This document shows positions 14,445-27,455 of a stretch of 64,000 bases of DNA, piece by piece. The stretch is from the NCBI RefSeq assembly GCF_000003605.2, contig NW_003121417.1, positions 273,777 through 337,776 on the forward strand. The letters run 5' to 3'. Source of the DNA: Saccoglossus kowalevskii. Its lineage: Eukaryota > Hemichordata > Enteropneusta > Harrimaniidae. The notes below the pieces were generated by a model that saw only the letters and a program-made list of their open reading frames with translations, searched no databases and had not been told where the DNA came from. Position numbers and translations under genes: made by a program. Each line of letters begins with the position of its first letter. Position 1 is the stretch's first letter.

Positions 14445-16250
14445 CATACCATAATACACGTTAAATGTAACGAATATATAGATGTTGACCAGTCGCTGTC
14501 TTACAATAAACACAAGCATTACCTTCATATCATCTTGCAGAGAGTGTGTGGATGCCTTGGGGAATGATTCCACGCTAGGGTGTAAACTGCACAGCCTGAT
14601 TTGAGTGATACGTCTTGTCAGCCTAGTATGGCTGTTCTATCGGTTGACGTAAGGGTGAGAAGTGTGTTATAATTCATTCATTTATACAATTTGTTAGTCA
14701 GTTAATCATTTAAAGAACGGCTTTCGTATTCATAGTGTTATTATTTATTAAATCAATGTAATTTTAGAAGCAATTGAAAATTAGTTCGAGTGCCGATAAA
14801 TTACAATCCATGTAATCATCAGTGATATTTCTATGTACGTTTTATTTGCCTATCCCTGTGTAAATTCAGTCTACTTTATAATAAACAGTTGCACCGGGTA
14901 TATTATTTGATATTTGTTTTATGGTTTCAATAAGAATTAATAAATTAAATCAGTGTGTCCCACTCGGCAAAAATAAAATAAAAATTGTATATCATTAAAT
15001 AACAGTTTATAATGAAAAAAACACACACACAAAACATATAAGATAATATATATAACTCAAACTCGTTATTTGAAATTACGAACCCTCCATAATTTTAAAT
15101 TTGTGACTAAAATTGTTATTTTTCACGCAGTTTTGTCGTAATTGTCCGCTACCTGTAAATGAGTAATTGATCAATTAGTATAATGAGTATTTACCAATTA
15201 GATCAGTTGCCGACAATTTGTGCTGAGAATACATGAAAAATATATGTGTGGATTGGGACTCTGCAACAAACACTACGTATTTCGATGCATTTCTCCTATT
15301 ATATATGTATGCCATTCACAAACAAGCAATTGCACGTGAAACTTGTGGCTTGGAGGGTAACACCTAACTGAACATGTGTCATATATATTCTACAGGCTAT
15401 CTACAGGCAACTTTCCTCTCTTTAACAGAATTACACAATTATAAAAGTTCTACATCCAGATTAATAATGATTTTAAATATTTATCAAATTCAGATATAAT
15501 ACGTGACGCAGTATTTCTGATAATCCCAATTCCATAGACACAAATGCTTTACTTTTGTTTGTTGTCATCCCACGTGGCTCTCCGAGTGATTACAACTCCT
15601 CTCGTTAAACAACGATAATATCGAAGTACAGTGTTGAGCCACCCATTGGCACTAACTCATCGTATGTCAGACATGTGATACATCGCTGTTGTTATACAGT
15701 CACCGTCGTCGACATCACGAGGTATATCTGTGCATCGTATCTGTTTATTTTACAAATATACGATTACTGCGGTTGTGGTGTGCTGTGGTTTCAGAAACGC
15801 TAGGTCTGCAATTACTCATGGCATCACAAAGTCATTATCAATTCAATGAAATAATTAAACGAATGGACACTCTGAAGAAAAATATTGATGCGTATATATA
15901 TATATATTTTCATTGTATCTTTAAGCCAACAATCCGACTTACGTTTCAGATTACTCAAATAAATACCGGGTACAATCGAATCCTCTAGCGTTATATGGTG
16001 TGTTTTTATAAGTTGATTGTAGCGGAAGCTACGACAATGCTATGATTCCAAACCATGACAATTCAAGTTTTCGCGTTTATGTTTGTAGTATATAGAGAGT
16101 ACTTGCAGGATAATTTGAAGATACTCGAACACGGTAGTTGTCTGAAGATTGGTCTAGCAATGCAACTACATATATGTATATAATAGACGATTCTACGCAG
16201 TCGAGAAATAAACGATCTTAACATCTTTGCAATCCGTTTTCAAATTAGAC

Positions 16251-16410
16251 CTCAGCAATACGTTTTATATCTCAGCAAAACTTTTTAAGATTTCAGTAAT
16301 ACGTTTTGGATCTCAGCGATACGTTTTGCATTTCTTCAGTAATACGATTTAGATCTGAGCAATAGGTTTTGGAATTACGTTTTAGATCCCAGTAATACAT
16401 TTTGTATGGC
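16251..16410. repeat. Degenerate minisatellite, ~20-bp unit, about 8 copies
   Basis: Successive variants of a unit close to CTCAGYAATACGTTTTRGAT follow one another, with lengths varying from roughly 14 to 23 bp. Divergence between copies is high, so the array is old. It lies in otherwise non-coding sequence. Confidence 0.85.
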
Positions 16411-16821
16411 TGCAAAATCCGTATAAAGTTCACGTAAGACATTACACTTAAATTGGTCATGTATATCGATCAGCAATAGCAATTTGTTGATGCCTCTAGT
16501 CGCGTGGTCTATACTACTAGTAAATGACTTTAGCACGTAGATACTAGTACATATATCTCGCATTGTCCGAGTACATACACAACGCCTGGGATTGCTTTTA
16601 TAGTCCTCGAACAACATAATCTATATTAATAGTCAATTCAACTTAAACTTATGTATTGTGAAACTTGGCGTTAGTAAAAGGGTACTACTAATATCAACGC
16701 ACCATACTTTCCCTCTTTACTTACCATAATCTTCCCATATTTTTCTATTAAGTTACAATTGCTATTTTGTTGTTTCTACTTGAATTGTATTGAATTAAAT
16801 TCAATGATCCTATAACAAGTT

Positions 16822-16860
16822 GCAATTTAATTGAGTTTAATTGAACTCCAATTAAATCGC
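16822..16860. repeat. Hairpin of AATT-rich arms
   Basis: GCAATTTAATTGAGTT pairs with AACTCCAATTAAATCGC around a six-base loop, with one bulge and one mismatch. The surrounding 16780-16930 is unusually rich in AATTG/CAATT words, including TTGAATTAAATTCAA, suggesting an old palindromic element. Confidence 0.6.
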
Positions 16861-17045
16861 ACTCCTATAAACGGTTGTTGTAATCCAAATTGTATTAAAT
16901 GATATAATAGTTGATTGAACTAAAGTCTTTAGATCATACAGCAATACGAGTTTTTGTATGCGCCAGCGAAGTAGTTTGTGTGTTTGCACCAACAAATTGA
17001 ACCGAGAGCACAGCTTCAATGTCTGGGATCATTGCTTCCCAACTT

Positions 17046-17267
17046 TTAATATATTTTATATACACAGCTACTACACACATGACGTTTGTTATGGTTCTCA
17101 CAAATCCACCTTCGCACGTTACAAATAATCCGATTCCCACTTTGATCTGGGTAGTATCTCACTGATCGTAAGTTTCTAAGCTCTTCAGGAATATGTTCTG
17201 ATATTTGAATAATGAGTGGATCAATCCAGTCCCTGGTGTGGTTCAGGGTCAGAGTAGTGTACACCAA
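17046..17267 (-). CDS. Candidate terminal exon, unknown protein
   Basis: On the minus strand a frame stays open for 73 codons and ends at TAA (17046). Hand-counted GC by codon position is about 45/34/44 percent, the low second-position pattern expected of coding DNA in an AT-rich genome. The overlapping minus frame (16934-17140) lacks it as clearly. The peptide is charged, includes TRDWIDPLIIQISEHIPEEL, and has a Cys-rich tail. An acceptor-like GACGTCAG directly precedes the open frame, and TATAAA lies about 60 bp further upstream. I do not recognise the family. It could also be a transposon-derived frame. Confidence 0.33.
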   Translation of the reverse strand: MVYTTLTLNHTRDWIDPLIIQISEHIPEELRNLRSVRYYPDQSGNRIICNVRRWICENHNKRHVCSSCVYKIY

Positions 17268-18441
17268 CTGACGTCATGAGTTGGGTATTAAGTCAACTTG
17301 CGCCTTGAATTGCAATTAGCATTTATATCTTTTAGAAGGAATCCTACACATTAAAACTATTATTGTATAGATTAGATTTGTTATGAATGCATGTTGAAAA
17401 TCAGTATCATAATATTTCTCCATCATGTACCATGCGAATATACAATTTTTCAACTGCATGTTATATGAAGAAGAGTAAACATATACAACATCAATTCGCG
17501 ATTACAGAGTTAAGTAAGCTATTTTTCAAATCATATGAATCACTGAGATAAATATTAATGTAAAGGCTACACACCATAACATAATTAACATCAATTTCAT
17601 GTGGTCTTAAAATAAATACATAAATAGTGGAAATTGAAATCGACATGACGTGCTCCAGTAACAAGCCATGCGTGATGTTCATTTAAAGTTTGAATAGAAC
17701 AAGTCTGGTCATGCCTGAGAAACAAATGATGATGTGTGTGTTTTTACACAATGGCCGCCAGTTAGTTAAATGTTATTAAGACCAAAGTAAACATGAAGAA
17801 ATTAAAAAAATAGAACACGTCACATCAAACATATTAATGATGGAAAGAATATCCTTTTTCATTTTCAGAATTGCACAGTATTCTACAGAGGGCGTCGATT
17901 TTAATACTTTCACTATTTTATGATTCACAGTCACGTATTTTTAATATTTATGCATATTTAATCAAATTACATATCTTTAAAATGACGGTTTCATAATCAG
18001 TAGTGATTACTGTAGATTATTATATTTATTAAATTAGATTATTAAATTTGCAAGTTGTGTACACAAATGCACATTTTAGTCACATTTGTTTTCAAAATCT
18101 CTATTTTTCAATGCACCTCGTGTTTAATGTTCTGATATAGCGTGATTCCAAATATATATTATGTGTGTCACGGACGTATGTTAAATCTCAAAATAATCCA
18201 ATTATCATGAAATAGTTATTTGTGTAATGATTCTTTCCAATTATTGCAATATTTTATCAATTGACCTTACAGTATTGATGTCATACGTGTATTATTCTTA
18301 CTGATATCATATGACGAGTTACTCTAGCAGAATAATGTATTAATATCTGAGTATGCAAATCCCGCAAATAAATCCACGATTATATCATAAGCAGTGTGTA
18401 ATTACATCACACTTGGATGAATTAATATGCAATTTAGTTAC

Positions 18442-18669
18442 TATGAGGTTATTACGAGGATACCGAAAAGTATGCACGAAGACAGTACAGCTGGGATATT
18501 GACCGACACGTAGACCCTGGAGACTGTCATGTTGGTATTTATTATTAAAGGACGCTTACGGGCGAGGTCGCTCCATATTTGGAATTCGCATTTCCTAATG
18601 GGGTAGGATACAAATAGCTATTGAAATACCGCGAAATTACTGCAGTGACAGATGTATAACAGTAATAGT
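18442..18669. mobile_element. Copy C of the dispersed foldback family seen at 30.8-32.6 kb
   Basis: The segment begins with the family's inner motif (GAGGTTATTACGAGGATACC, then AAAGTATGCAC and AGACAGTACAG). It then continues with the arm sequence (GGACGCTTACG, ATTTGGAATTCG) and ends with CAGTGACAGATG and an AT-rich tail. These blocks are collinear with the right arm at 32130-32557. The internal part corresponding to about 32180-32410 is missing. It shows that the family has copies beyond the 31-kb cluster. Confidence 0.8.
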
Positions 18670-21023
18670 TATATAAACTAATGTAAATTACATTAAGCAA
18701 AAGATGTGTGTTCTCAAATTAGTGTAATTGTATGACTGTTATGACAGGAAATAGGGAAGCATGAAAGAGGGTATATACATTTGTAGAGAAGGGCATGATT
18801 GCAGTGGAATTGCACTTAATTAATGAATAAAGCTAGGGAAACTGTTCTCTAAATTACTGGAATAGTATACAGTGTATACATAATGTGACAGTTAGATACA
18901 TTTGTCTAAACTTCTCAAACCATCTTTTGAAGTTTGAAAGGGCACTGTTAATTTTAAAGATCTTATTTATTTGCTGAGAAACTCTAATGTGATATCATAC
19001 TTGGCAAAATGTATTCAGACATTCTCCAAAAGTTACATAGTACGCATGCTCCAATAATTAACTACACATCGTCGTCTGTAAGCTTAGATATAATGCAAAT
19101 GCGGCAATTTGCATATCCTACCGATGATTGTCTAATGGATTACCTGATAACCAATTTGTTATTGTCATATCATTTTTCGCTTTGCTGATGTCTGAAATCA
19201 TAATGGGAATGCGTCCTTGATTCATTGAGAAAACACTGAACATTTGAAACCTATATACTGCTCGGTGGTATTTGCTATGTATTCCTGTGTAAGCACCAGT
19301 AAGGGAACACGTGTATGGTACACTGAAGACAGTGAGACAAATATTGTAAATTGATTAAAAACAATCAATAAAAAAATAATAATTAGCAATCTGTAATACT
19401 ATATAATTATAAGCTTGATCACATGACCATGGCACATGCATTTTTTGGAGTATACTATGTCAAGGTTTTGACGAATGTGTGTGCTTAAAAAGAGTATTAA
19501 GGTAGAGATGCATGTTCGGGGGCACTTGGAAGTGAAATTTTTTTTGGCTTTTTATTATCCAAACAGTCTTGGCTATGGACTGAATAGTGGAACATACTCA
19601 AAAACGATTTTAAAATATAGATAACAGGTGCAAATATTCTCGCTTTTGAATGCTTAGCAAGATTTAGCAAGGCTGTACATAAATAATAAAAAAGAAACAT
19701 GGTGAAAAAATAAATGACGGGATCTCCATATTATGCACTATATTTAACTTTTAACAAAACGATAATACATTTAAATTTGGAACTGTTACAGCCATTTTAA
19801 TTATGAGCATTAGCAAACTCCTTACTGAGTGAATTGTAGTGCAAATTAGCAATTATCGCAGCTTCTTTTTAGTGCACATGCCAGAACTTTAAAAAAAATA
19901 GCTCCTAGACGCTTTGACCTTTTGATTGATTTGAAATTTTCACAAATGATTGACAATGTGTTTATCTTCAAAACGCCGTCGGGGCATTGTTTTTAGTTGA
20001 ACAGTGTTACACCAATCGTACAGACAACTAGCCTGGGTGTTAAGTTATGCATAAACTTGAAGTAGTGAAATTTGAGCTGCTGCCCTGCAAAATTGACAAC
20101 TTGTAGACAGTTTTCAAGACGGCACATTCTTCATACTAAACAGATGTACCCATAAACCAATTTTGACAGGAAACAGAAGCATGGTTTAGAAGCTATTTTT
20201 TTAAATCACTTATGACCAAAAAAGCACATTTTTGTGCATATTTCAAATTACAGTGTTTATAAACAAAATACTAACAAAACTTTAAAATTCATACAATAAG
20301 CTTTCCGAAAATATATAGTTTTGTGGACAAGGGAGGTCATCTTGGTTTACTAATTAACTAATTAAAATACCTGTCAGGTAAACTGTATCTCTACTTTAAA
20401 TGCCCAAATTGTAGTATTTTTCACTGCCTAAGATTAAAAAAACTTAAAATAATGTACTATAATCACCAGTGAGTAGGAAATATTATTTTGAACCTTCATT
20501 GAATATGTATAAATGGTGATCAATATGTGGCACTAAAACAACCACAACAACAAAATACAGCAATCCGTCGAAATCGACGTTAAGTTTAAGATCGAACATT
20601 CCATAAACAGTATTCTTTCCACCATGTTAATATAAAAAAATGTAACTAATGGTACAAAGATATAATTTTCCGGGGAAAAGTGTATTTCACAATTTGTGTT
20701 ACCTAATGACCTTTGTTGACCCCCTGCAGTCATAATGCACGTCTCAAAATTTGACCTTCGGTGAGAATTTGTTCAGCAGTTGACTATGATAAAATTGTGC
20801 ATATTGCTCGCTTTTACTCTCTCGGGTTGTGCGAATTCAATTTCTAAGCCCCTTTTTAAATTCTGCCTCTAGACTATTATACATGGATCGTTAGTACGGA
20901 TCCGTGTTCGAAATGTGTGTACTTGCATACACTACATTCTCATATCTCGTATGGGATATTACCTTCAAATGTCAAGGGGTTTAAATTTTATTGCTTTTGC
21001 TCGACAACACAGTGTTATTTATG
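18670..21023. other. No gene recognised; CpG-poor block
   Basis: The part from about 19,480 to 20,520 has noticeably few CpG dinucleotides and many A/T runs compared with its surroundings, which is typical of an old inactive repeat. I could not find terminal repeats or a recognisable reading frame in it. The 66-codon ATG frame at 20533-20733 (minus) is hydrophobic but unremarkable. Confidence 0.4.
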
Positions 21024-21347
21024 TCATCTCTTGTGCACTCGAGTGACTGAGCTCGAGTACTCAGACAGAACACGCTTGTGAATTGAGGTTATTAGACCGT
21101 ATTTATAAACTCTGAAGTCGGGTTTTATGCAGCTGTACTGTTGATCGAGCAGGTGCATGAGAGCCAACATGTACGCGCAGTCAGCCGTAAGAACAATACA
21201 AAGTTCCTGTGGAATTGGAAATTTCAAAGAAACCGGTTTCAGGCTTTCCTCCCCACCAAGCGTACCTGTGTCAATGTGTTGTCCGTTCACAGTATGTTTA
21301 TATTCGGGTCCACGCAGCTTGTTGGTAACAAATATGGAGTATTTTGT
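21024..21347 (-). CDS. Candidate C-terminal exon, unknown protein
   Basis: A minus-strand frame is open for 107 codons from just after a TGA (21348-21350) to its stop at 21024. Over the central 64 codons GC by position is roughly 55/33/48 percent, the strongest coding-type pattern found in the window. The competing plus-strand frames (21141-21452) lack it. The peptide contains NKLRGPEYKHTVNGQHIDTG, then a hydrophobic segment CIVLTADCAYMLALMHLL that could be membrane-associated, and a basic tail. No ATG starts it, so an upstream exon joined near the AAG at about 21324, or a degraded gene, is likely. The family is not recognised. Confidence 0.42.
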   Translation of the reverse strand, partial: TKYSIFVTNKLRGPEYKHTVNGQHIDTGTLGGEESLKPVSLKFPIPQELCIVLTADCAYMLALMHLLDQQYSCIKPDFRVYKYGLITSIHKRVLSEYSSSVTRVHKR

Positions 21348-23639
21348 TCAGAAATAATATACATTTTTCGCAACAGCATAACCATTTTAGAAAAAGTCGT
21401 TATAAATACACAGACTATGTGTAAAACATCGCCATACATATCATCACCATGATAGCACTTTTAGACCGCTTCTAAAAATAGAAACGTTAGATATTATGAT
21501 TGAGGTGTCTAGTAACGAATGCAGGTACATGCTCACCAATATGACAGCATATAATATACACAGATCAACTCGTCAACGTTTATGCAAATGATACCAATAA
21601 AATTTAAAGTATATTTAGAACTCTTGAAAAGTATTTTTAAATACATATCAGCATGTGTCGAACGTGTCGTATATCTGCTGGTATCGAGCTCATTGCTCCG
21701 TGATGGTATGAATAGATAAATGCACTGTCGATAGCAAACAGACGTAACCGATTGTAATGAATATTTATTATTTAAGAATTATTTTTAAAAAATGCTCCGT
21801 CTTATTTAAAATGCAAAGTTAACATTTAATTGGCGATGAAAACAGACTGAAAGATCCAACGTGAATATAAGCAATATGCTTTTGCTCATTCCCGTTTGAG
21901 ACCTTTCTTGAAAATTCATATAGTAGGCAATATAATGGTGTACAATCATTCCAGTTCCAAAACCAAATGTACACAACAACTCCATAGTATTTGTACCAAA
22001 ATAAACCTACTTCCAAATCACATATTGCATATGAGGTTAACGCGTGTATCTATTTGTATAATTTACATCAAGGCACAAGGTGTTGTGTGTGTATAATAAC
22101 TTTTTTTTATCTGTCACAAAAATAACTCCTACATAGTTTCCTCCCGTATGGTATTACCATTGTTGACCTCTGTGCGCGCATTATGCAAATTTATACCTTT
22201 GATCTAAAATTAGGCAAATATAGTAAAATACTCAAAATTGTTAATGCAAAATGATTTAGTTGATTGGATATGATTCTTGTAGAAGTGTTAAACTCATCCC
22301 TCTTAGTTCACTTAAAACAAAATTATATCAGACAGACTTCTCATAACTGTTATATTGTCCTAGTGGTGTAGTCTAAATAGAGAAATAAATATATATTATT
22401 CTATATATCCAAGTAGTGCATTGTAAAAAAACGTTTAATAATTGTGTATATCCCCATAGTGTGCAATAAACATACCGGAAATCTGATTGGTCCATGAAAG
22501 CGGGTTGAACTTTTGACATTTTTGCAATTATCATATCGCAAATACGACAATGTTATATTATTGGTGATTTTGCACGATTTTAGTTTTAAATAATTATTTA
22601 AAGTATATTTATTCCAATAACTCTTGTATTTTTAGATGTCGACTAATTTAAAAACGTATGTGTGATATAATGGCGTGTATGTTTTAGACGTCAGTTCAAA
22701 TTATCCCACACTCAACTCCTCCACGCTCAGAAATGTATTTCCAAATTCAGTAATTATGTTTTCAATACATAACCGAAACCATCAGTATAGTCCTGCCTCC
22801 AAAATGATTATATTTCTTAATCGCAATAGGGTAAACGGCGATCTTTCCTGCAAATAAGAAAAAACGCTCTACGTTGTTTAGAGAACGTGCTCACAAATTA
22901 CGCTAAATTACGATAAATAGGAATCTTAAAACTGTGACCCCGCAATATCCGATTTATTAAACAAGTTTAGTAAACTGTCTTAAACTAGTTTAATAAATCT
23001 GATTTTGTAGGATCTCTTACGACATGTTCTCTATTCCCTATATACAAGTCTTCGTTCAGCTGGGAGAAATGAGAGACGAAAGAGCAGTATTACTACGAGT
23101 CGACGATCGTGTGTAAAAAGGTCACAGATTTAATTGACCACAAACTTAGTGACTCTGTTATTTATTGCACGTGAACCGCCCGTTATAAAATGTATCCAAG
23201 TAAACTAGACGGAGCGCACTTCGAAGTACATCGTCTGGGCATTTGCTATGTTCGTTTGAAATCAACAAATAGAACAAGTATAATTAACATAATATGGAAA
23301 TTAATGACGCAACTCGCAATACCATATATAATAAATTCGAAGAGTAACGGGTGCACTAAATAGGTGCACTAATAGTTCCTCTAGAAAGAAAAAGAACAAA
23401 ATATTAGTAAAACAACATTGGAAACCATCACACTGCCGATAGCAATAATATACTGAAAATACAGCGCCTAGATTTCATGCGTCATAAAGCAGCAATTACA
23501 AACACCTAATGCTCATTTACCGTACTACATCAAATCTCTTTGTTTTCATCAACGTTTCTAGAGCATTTATATAAATGTTCCAAACGTTCCATACGCTTGT
23601 GTTATCATGATGAAGGGCTCTTGGGATTGCATATAGGTC
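21348..23639. other. No gene recognised
   Basis: Apart from the hairpin at 22951-22999, I see only AT-rich sequence with short unremarkable open frames. Confidence 0.45.
22951..22999. repeat. Near-perfect hairpin, 19-nt arms
   Basis: GATTTATTAAACAAGTTTA (22951-22969) and TAAACTAGTTTAATAAATC (22981-22999) are reverse complements with one mismatch around an 11-nt loop. This is strong enough to be a deliberate structure or a short MITE core. Confidence 0.75.
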
Positions 23640-23760
23640 ACGTGATATCGCTGACCAAGCACTGGCAGGGTGTTTCAGTGCTAAGGCTGGGTTCGAACTC
23701 AGATCTCACACAAATGCGGACGGGCAGAGAAGCTGCTATCTGGAACAGGATTCCGCTCAT
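23640..23760 (+). repeat. Possible tRNA-derived SINE fragment (Pol III B-box-like site)
   Basis: GGTTCGAACTC at 23690-23700 matches the RNA polymerase III B-box consensus (GGTTCGANNCC) in all but one fixed position. It sits inside a CTGGG/CTCAG context like a T-arm. A weak A-box-like CTGGCAGGGTG lies about 27 bp upstream. No complete cloverleaf can be folded, so this is not a tRNA gene. A SINE head or a degraded tRNA pseudogene are the alternatives, and it may be chance. Confidence 0.28.
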
Positions 23761-23821
23761 CATTGGCTTCTTGGGTTATATGATTTTTCGACTTGTATCA
23801 TTAGATCATGAATATTCATAA

Positions 23822-26721
23822 GTTGATCATTATGCAGATACTCCTGCCATAATTCCAGTATGCAAATAAATGCCCTCGCGAGAAGTACGAGAATTCATAA
23901 TTTATTTCATACATTGTACTTTGGAGGTATCTTTTATTTATAATATCTATATTTAAATCAATCCAGACGGTAATAGGCGCAGTTGGACATGACAACTGCT
24001 GATTTTGGGGTATACTTCAATACAAAACACACACACAAATATGAAAATGACTAGAAGCAACTGCAGGAAGAAACCAGACACCACGGTGTAGACATTTCTT
24101 ATATCCCAGAATTCCAAGTACAGTATGTGCCAATGTCAGCAAGAAATACATTCGTGTTGACTGCTAATACCCACGGACGATTTGATGACAAATCAGAAAA
24201 AAAAAATCACCTCTGAAATGTGCACTATGTTCCACTGATACTAATCTCCGGGTCTTTAAAGGGATGAAAGAAAGGAAACTATTATTGACATTAAGATTGT
24301 GGATTTGTTCACGTAAACCTTGATTACATTCACCTTTATATTTACAAAAACGCATTTTTCTCGGAAGAGTGGCGACTATGCACAGCATAATCAACGGATT
24401 CATAAATTATATAATATAATAGTAATTCATGACTACACAGTAAGGTAAACGTACTGTGCAGCACTGCTTGTAGAACACACCCTCTGACTCGCATAGAAAA
24501 AGCGAGTTAAATACACACGTGCTTTCATGACTAACCTCAAATACAGAACGTCCAAAATCACCAACTTTGGAGCACCTTCAAGTGGAATCGATGAATTATA
24601 TATATCTAATCCCGCAATATTTTCTCTTAGATTACCGCTAGCAGATGGATTACCGTCGGGGTATTGTATTAATCCTATCCGTGGGTGAAGATTATTGATA
24701 CTCACGAGTAATCACCAGTATTTAGAGATAATATCGTCGGATTATACATTTACCAAATGCACATTTCTACAGACCAAAAAAAATATGAAACGGATGAGTG
24801 GAACTACTGCTAAAACAACAACAAAGCCGATTATATTACTTCGCGCGCCTAGTTTGGTGATTTTTCCTACTGAACTGACAGGCAAATATACATTTTATTT
24901 TTATTGATATAACTTTTTGCAAAAGTTGAATTATTAAACGACAACGATACAATAAAATTGTTCAAGTCATCTCTGATTGGTAGGATTATATGTTATTTTC
25001 ATGGGAGAGCACGTGGGAAATAATAACCTTTCAGTCGGTTTCATGAGACCCCTAATATGCTGCCGCTGTGATTGTTATACTATTTTTTATTGTTATTAAA
25101 AATTCATCAATTAATCATATTATATCAGTTGGTACCCAACTCTCTAGCTTATATTAAAGCGATGCCACCTCGTGTGATTGATAAACAAACCCGATTATTG
25201 AAAACATACACCGTAATCAAGTTTGAACTGATTAAGACAAGGTGTTTCCATTAACACAATTGTGTGTTTTGCTATGCAGCTTATGTCGCAAATTCAATAA
25301 TAAACGTCAATTGTAGTCCAACCAGCCTTTTCTAATTTTATTGTTTCCCTGGAGTACCCTGTGGGTAATGGGGGAAATTAATAAAACTACACACAAAAAT
25401 AACACCACACCTGATCCAAAAACATACATAAACCAGTCTGTGAGTATTAGTGTTTTTTTTTCATTGTCGCATGATATATAATTCATGAAAGATAAAGATT
25501 GTGGCGTAATTGAGAGTTCATACTTTACTTAATTGTAGATTCATTTAAAAACGGATCATACCATTTCAAGGTCATCGGCAGACACATAGTAGAGTTAATT
25601 CAGCGAGGCAACAAACACTGAACGCTGCGAGAGGCAATTCCCGTATACTAGTAATACGAAACCGTCCTTACATTTTGAAGAACACGTGACGTTAGGTAAT
25701 ATTAAGCGAGCGAGTTATATGCAGAGACGAGGACCGGGAAATCTTATTGATTATATCAGTTCTACGTCATATGTTGAGACACCGTGACAAGATAGGATCG
25801 TGTACCTGCACATCAATACGCCGTTGTATCAGACAGCTATATAGATCCATCGTACTTTGTTTCAAAGTGGTCCATAAATTATTCACCAAAACAGAGATGA
25901 GAAATAAACTAAAGTGCCTACGGAATTCACAGACATTTGCACAGGCTAATTTCAAACACATAATATTTGTACAGTGCTAGTCTATTATTTGGCCGGCGGG
26001 TAGTGACATTATCAAAAAAGTACATTGTTATTTCCCCCTTTCGAATGCATATTCATCATTCTTCACAAGCAAATTTGAATAGACAGTTTCAATTATGTGT
26101 TTTTATGCACAGCTGCTTCCTGGAGAAACTAGCAGTAATGTAATATAAAGTAATATTTAGTAATTGTTTAAACTGATATTTAACTTCAATATTACTCATC
26201 AGATTTGTGAAGGTTAAATGCGTATTCTGGAATAAGAACGAATATTTATGACTATTAGTTCGACTGGGCACGACAAATAGTGACCAAACTCGAAATCTTA
26301 TTTGATTTTGCTTAAGCTAAAACATGTATTCGTTGTTCTTACACATATTCTGTATATTTTTAACATGTAAAATGGGAGTATACTCTCAAAGTAAAATTCA
26401 TTTTATAATTATTCTTTTTAACTGTATATAGTTTTTACTTGTGCTGGTAAACAAAATGTCAAAAGTCAAATTTCTATACAGTATCGTACGTGTATTTAGA
26501 GACAGTGACTTTTTGTTTTTTTTCTAAAATTTAAAAAGATTTAGGTTTGTTCCCAGAAAAGGATACACGGTGTACTTTGCAATCTATTGATCGATGCGTT
26601 GATATGTGCCATGGCACGGTAACTGTACAGAATACATTGGTTTCCGGGCGGATTCCCGGAGGAGATACTAACATACTCATTTTTTTAGCGGCAACAATGC
26701 GCGTAATGTTCTTGATGCATT
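23822..26721. other. No gene recognised
   Basis: AT-rich sequence. A good donor-like site (GTGAGT on the minus strand near 24700) and a good acceptor-like tract upstream of it bracket a 61-nt segment, but this has stops in all three frames. The 90-codon minus frame at 24433-24705 has only weak coding composition (about 47/41/42). Confidence 0.4.
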
Positions 26722-26808
26722 AATTTACATTATGCTAGGTAGTACGTAATAATTTACATTATGCTAGGTAGTACGTAATAATTTACATTATGCTAGGTAG
26801 TACGTAAT
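26722..26808. repeat. Perfect tandem triplication of a 29-bp unit
   Basis: Three identical copies of a 29-bp unit run head to tail (26722-26750, 26751-26779, 26780-26808). Each starts AATTTACATTATGC and ends GTACGTAAT. Zero divergence between copies points to recent expansion. Confidence 0.97.
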
Positions 26809-27455
26809 AATTGGACATGAAAGTTCAATTAAATAGTGGATATATGTTCAGTGTTATAACCTGTTTTCTATGTGCTTTGAGACATTTCTAAACAGTGTAC
26901 GATATCATGGGCCATAATATAATCATATGTTTTTATAAACTACTAGTACCTTAGACAAAAGTATGACTGCGTTATGGATTTTAAAACTTAAATTGTTTAT
27001 TACAAAACAATATCCGTTAATCAGTACTTTAATATTGTATTGAATGTCTCTCGACAATATGCTATTACACCAGATAGTTTTAACGAGCACCATCGAGAAC
27101 TGCAATACTTGCCGCATTCAAATTCTAATTGAAATATGCCTACGGGGAAAAACAAGCCGCACTCGTCATTTCTAATAAACACTGTATTTGATTGCAAATG
27201 TTTTATTGTCAGTATCAAATCATTGTCTACATACTGAATGTGTTGTTCTACAAAATTATCGATATAGAACAGATATGGATCCACGCATATTATTCATAGT
27301 ACACGTCTTCGAAGTATCTTACGCAATATATCAGTGTCAATATATCAATATATCAGGAAAGGCAATGCAATGTACGAATGATTATACCGACATATATTAC
27401 AATAGATGCTTGCAAATAACAGTGATTTTAATTTAATTTAAGGTTTTCGTTCCAG

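Noticed and set aside
24433-24705. 90-codon minus-strand frame with fairly protein-like composition
   Set aside because: Codon-position GC is nearly flat (about 47/41/42), it starts with GTG, and the good splice signals beside it bracket a segment closed in all frames.
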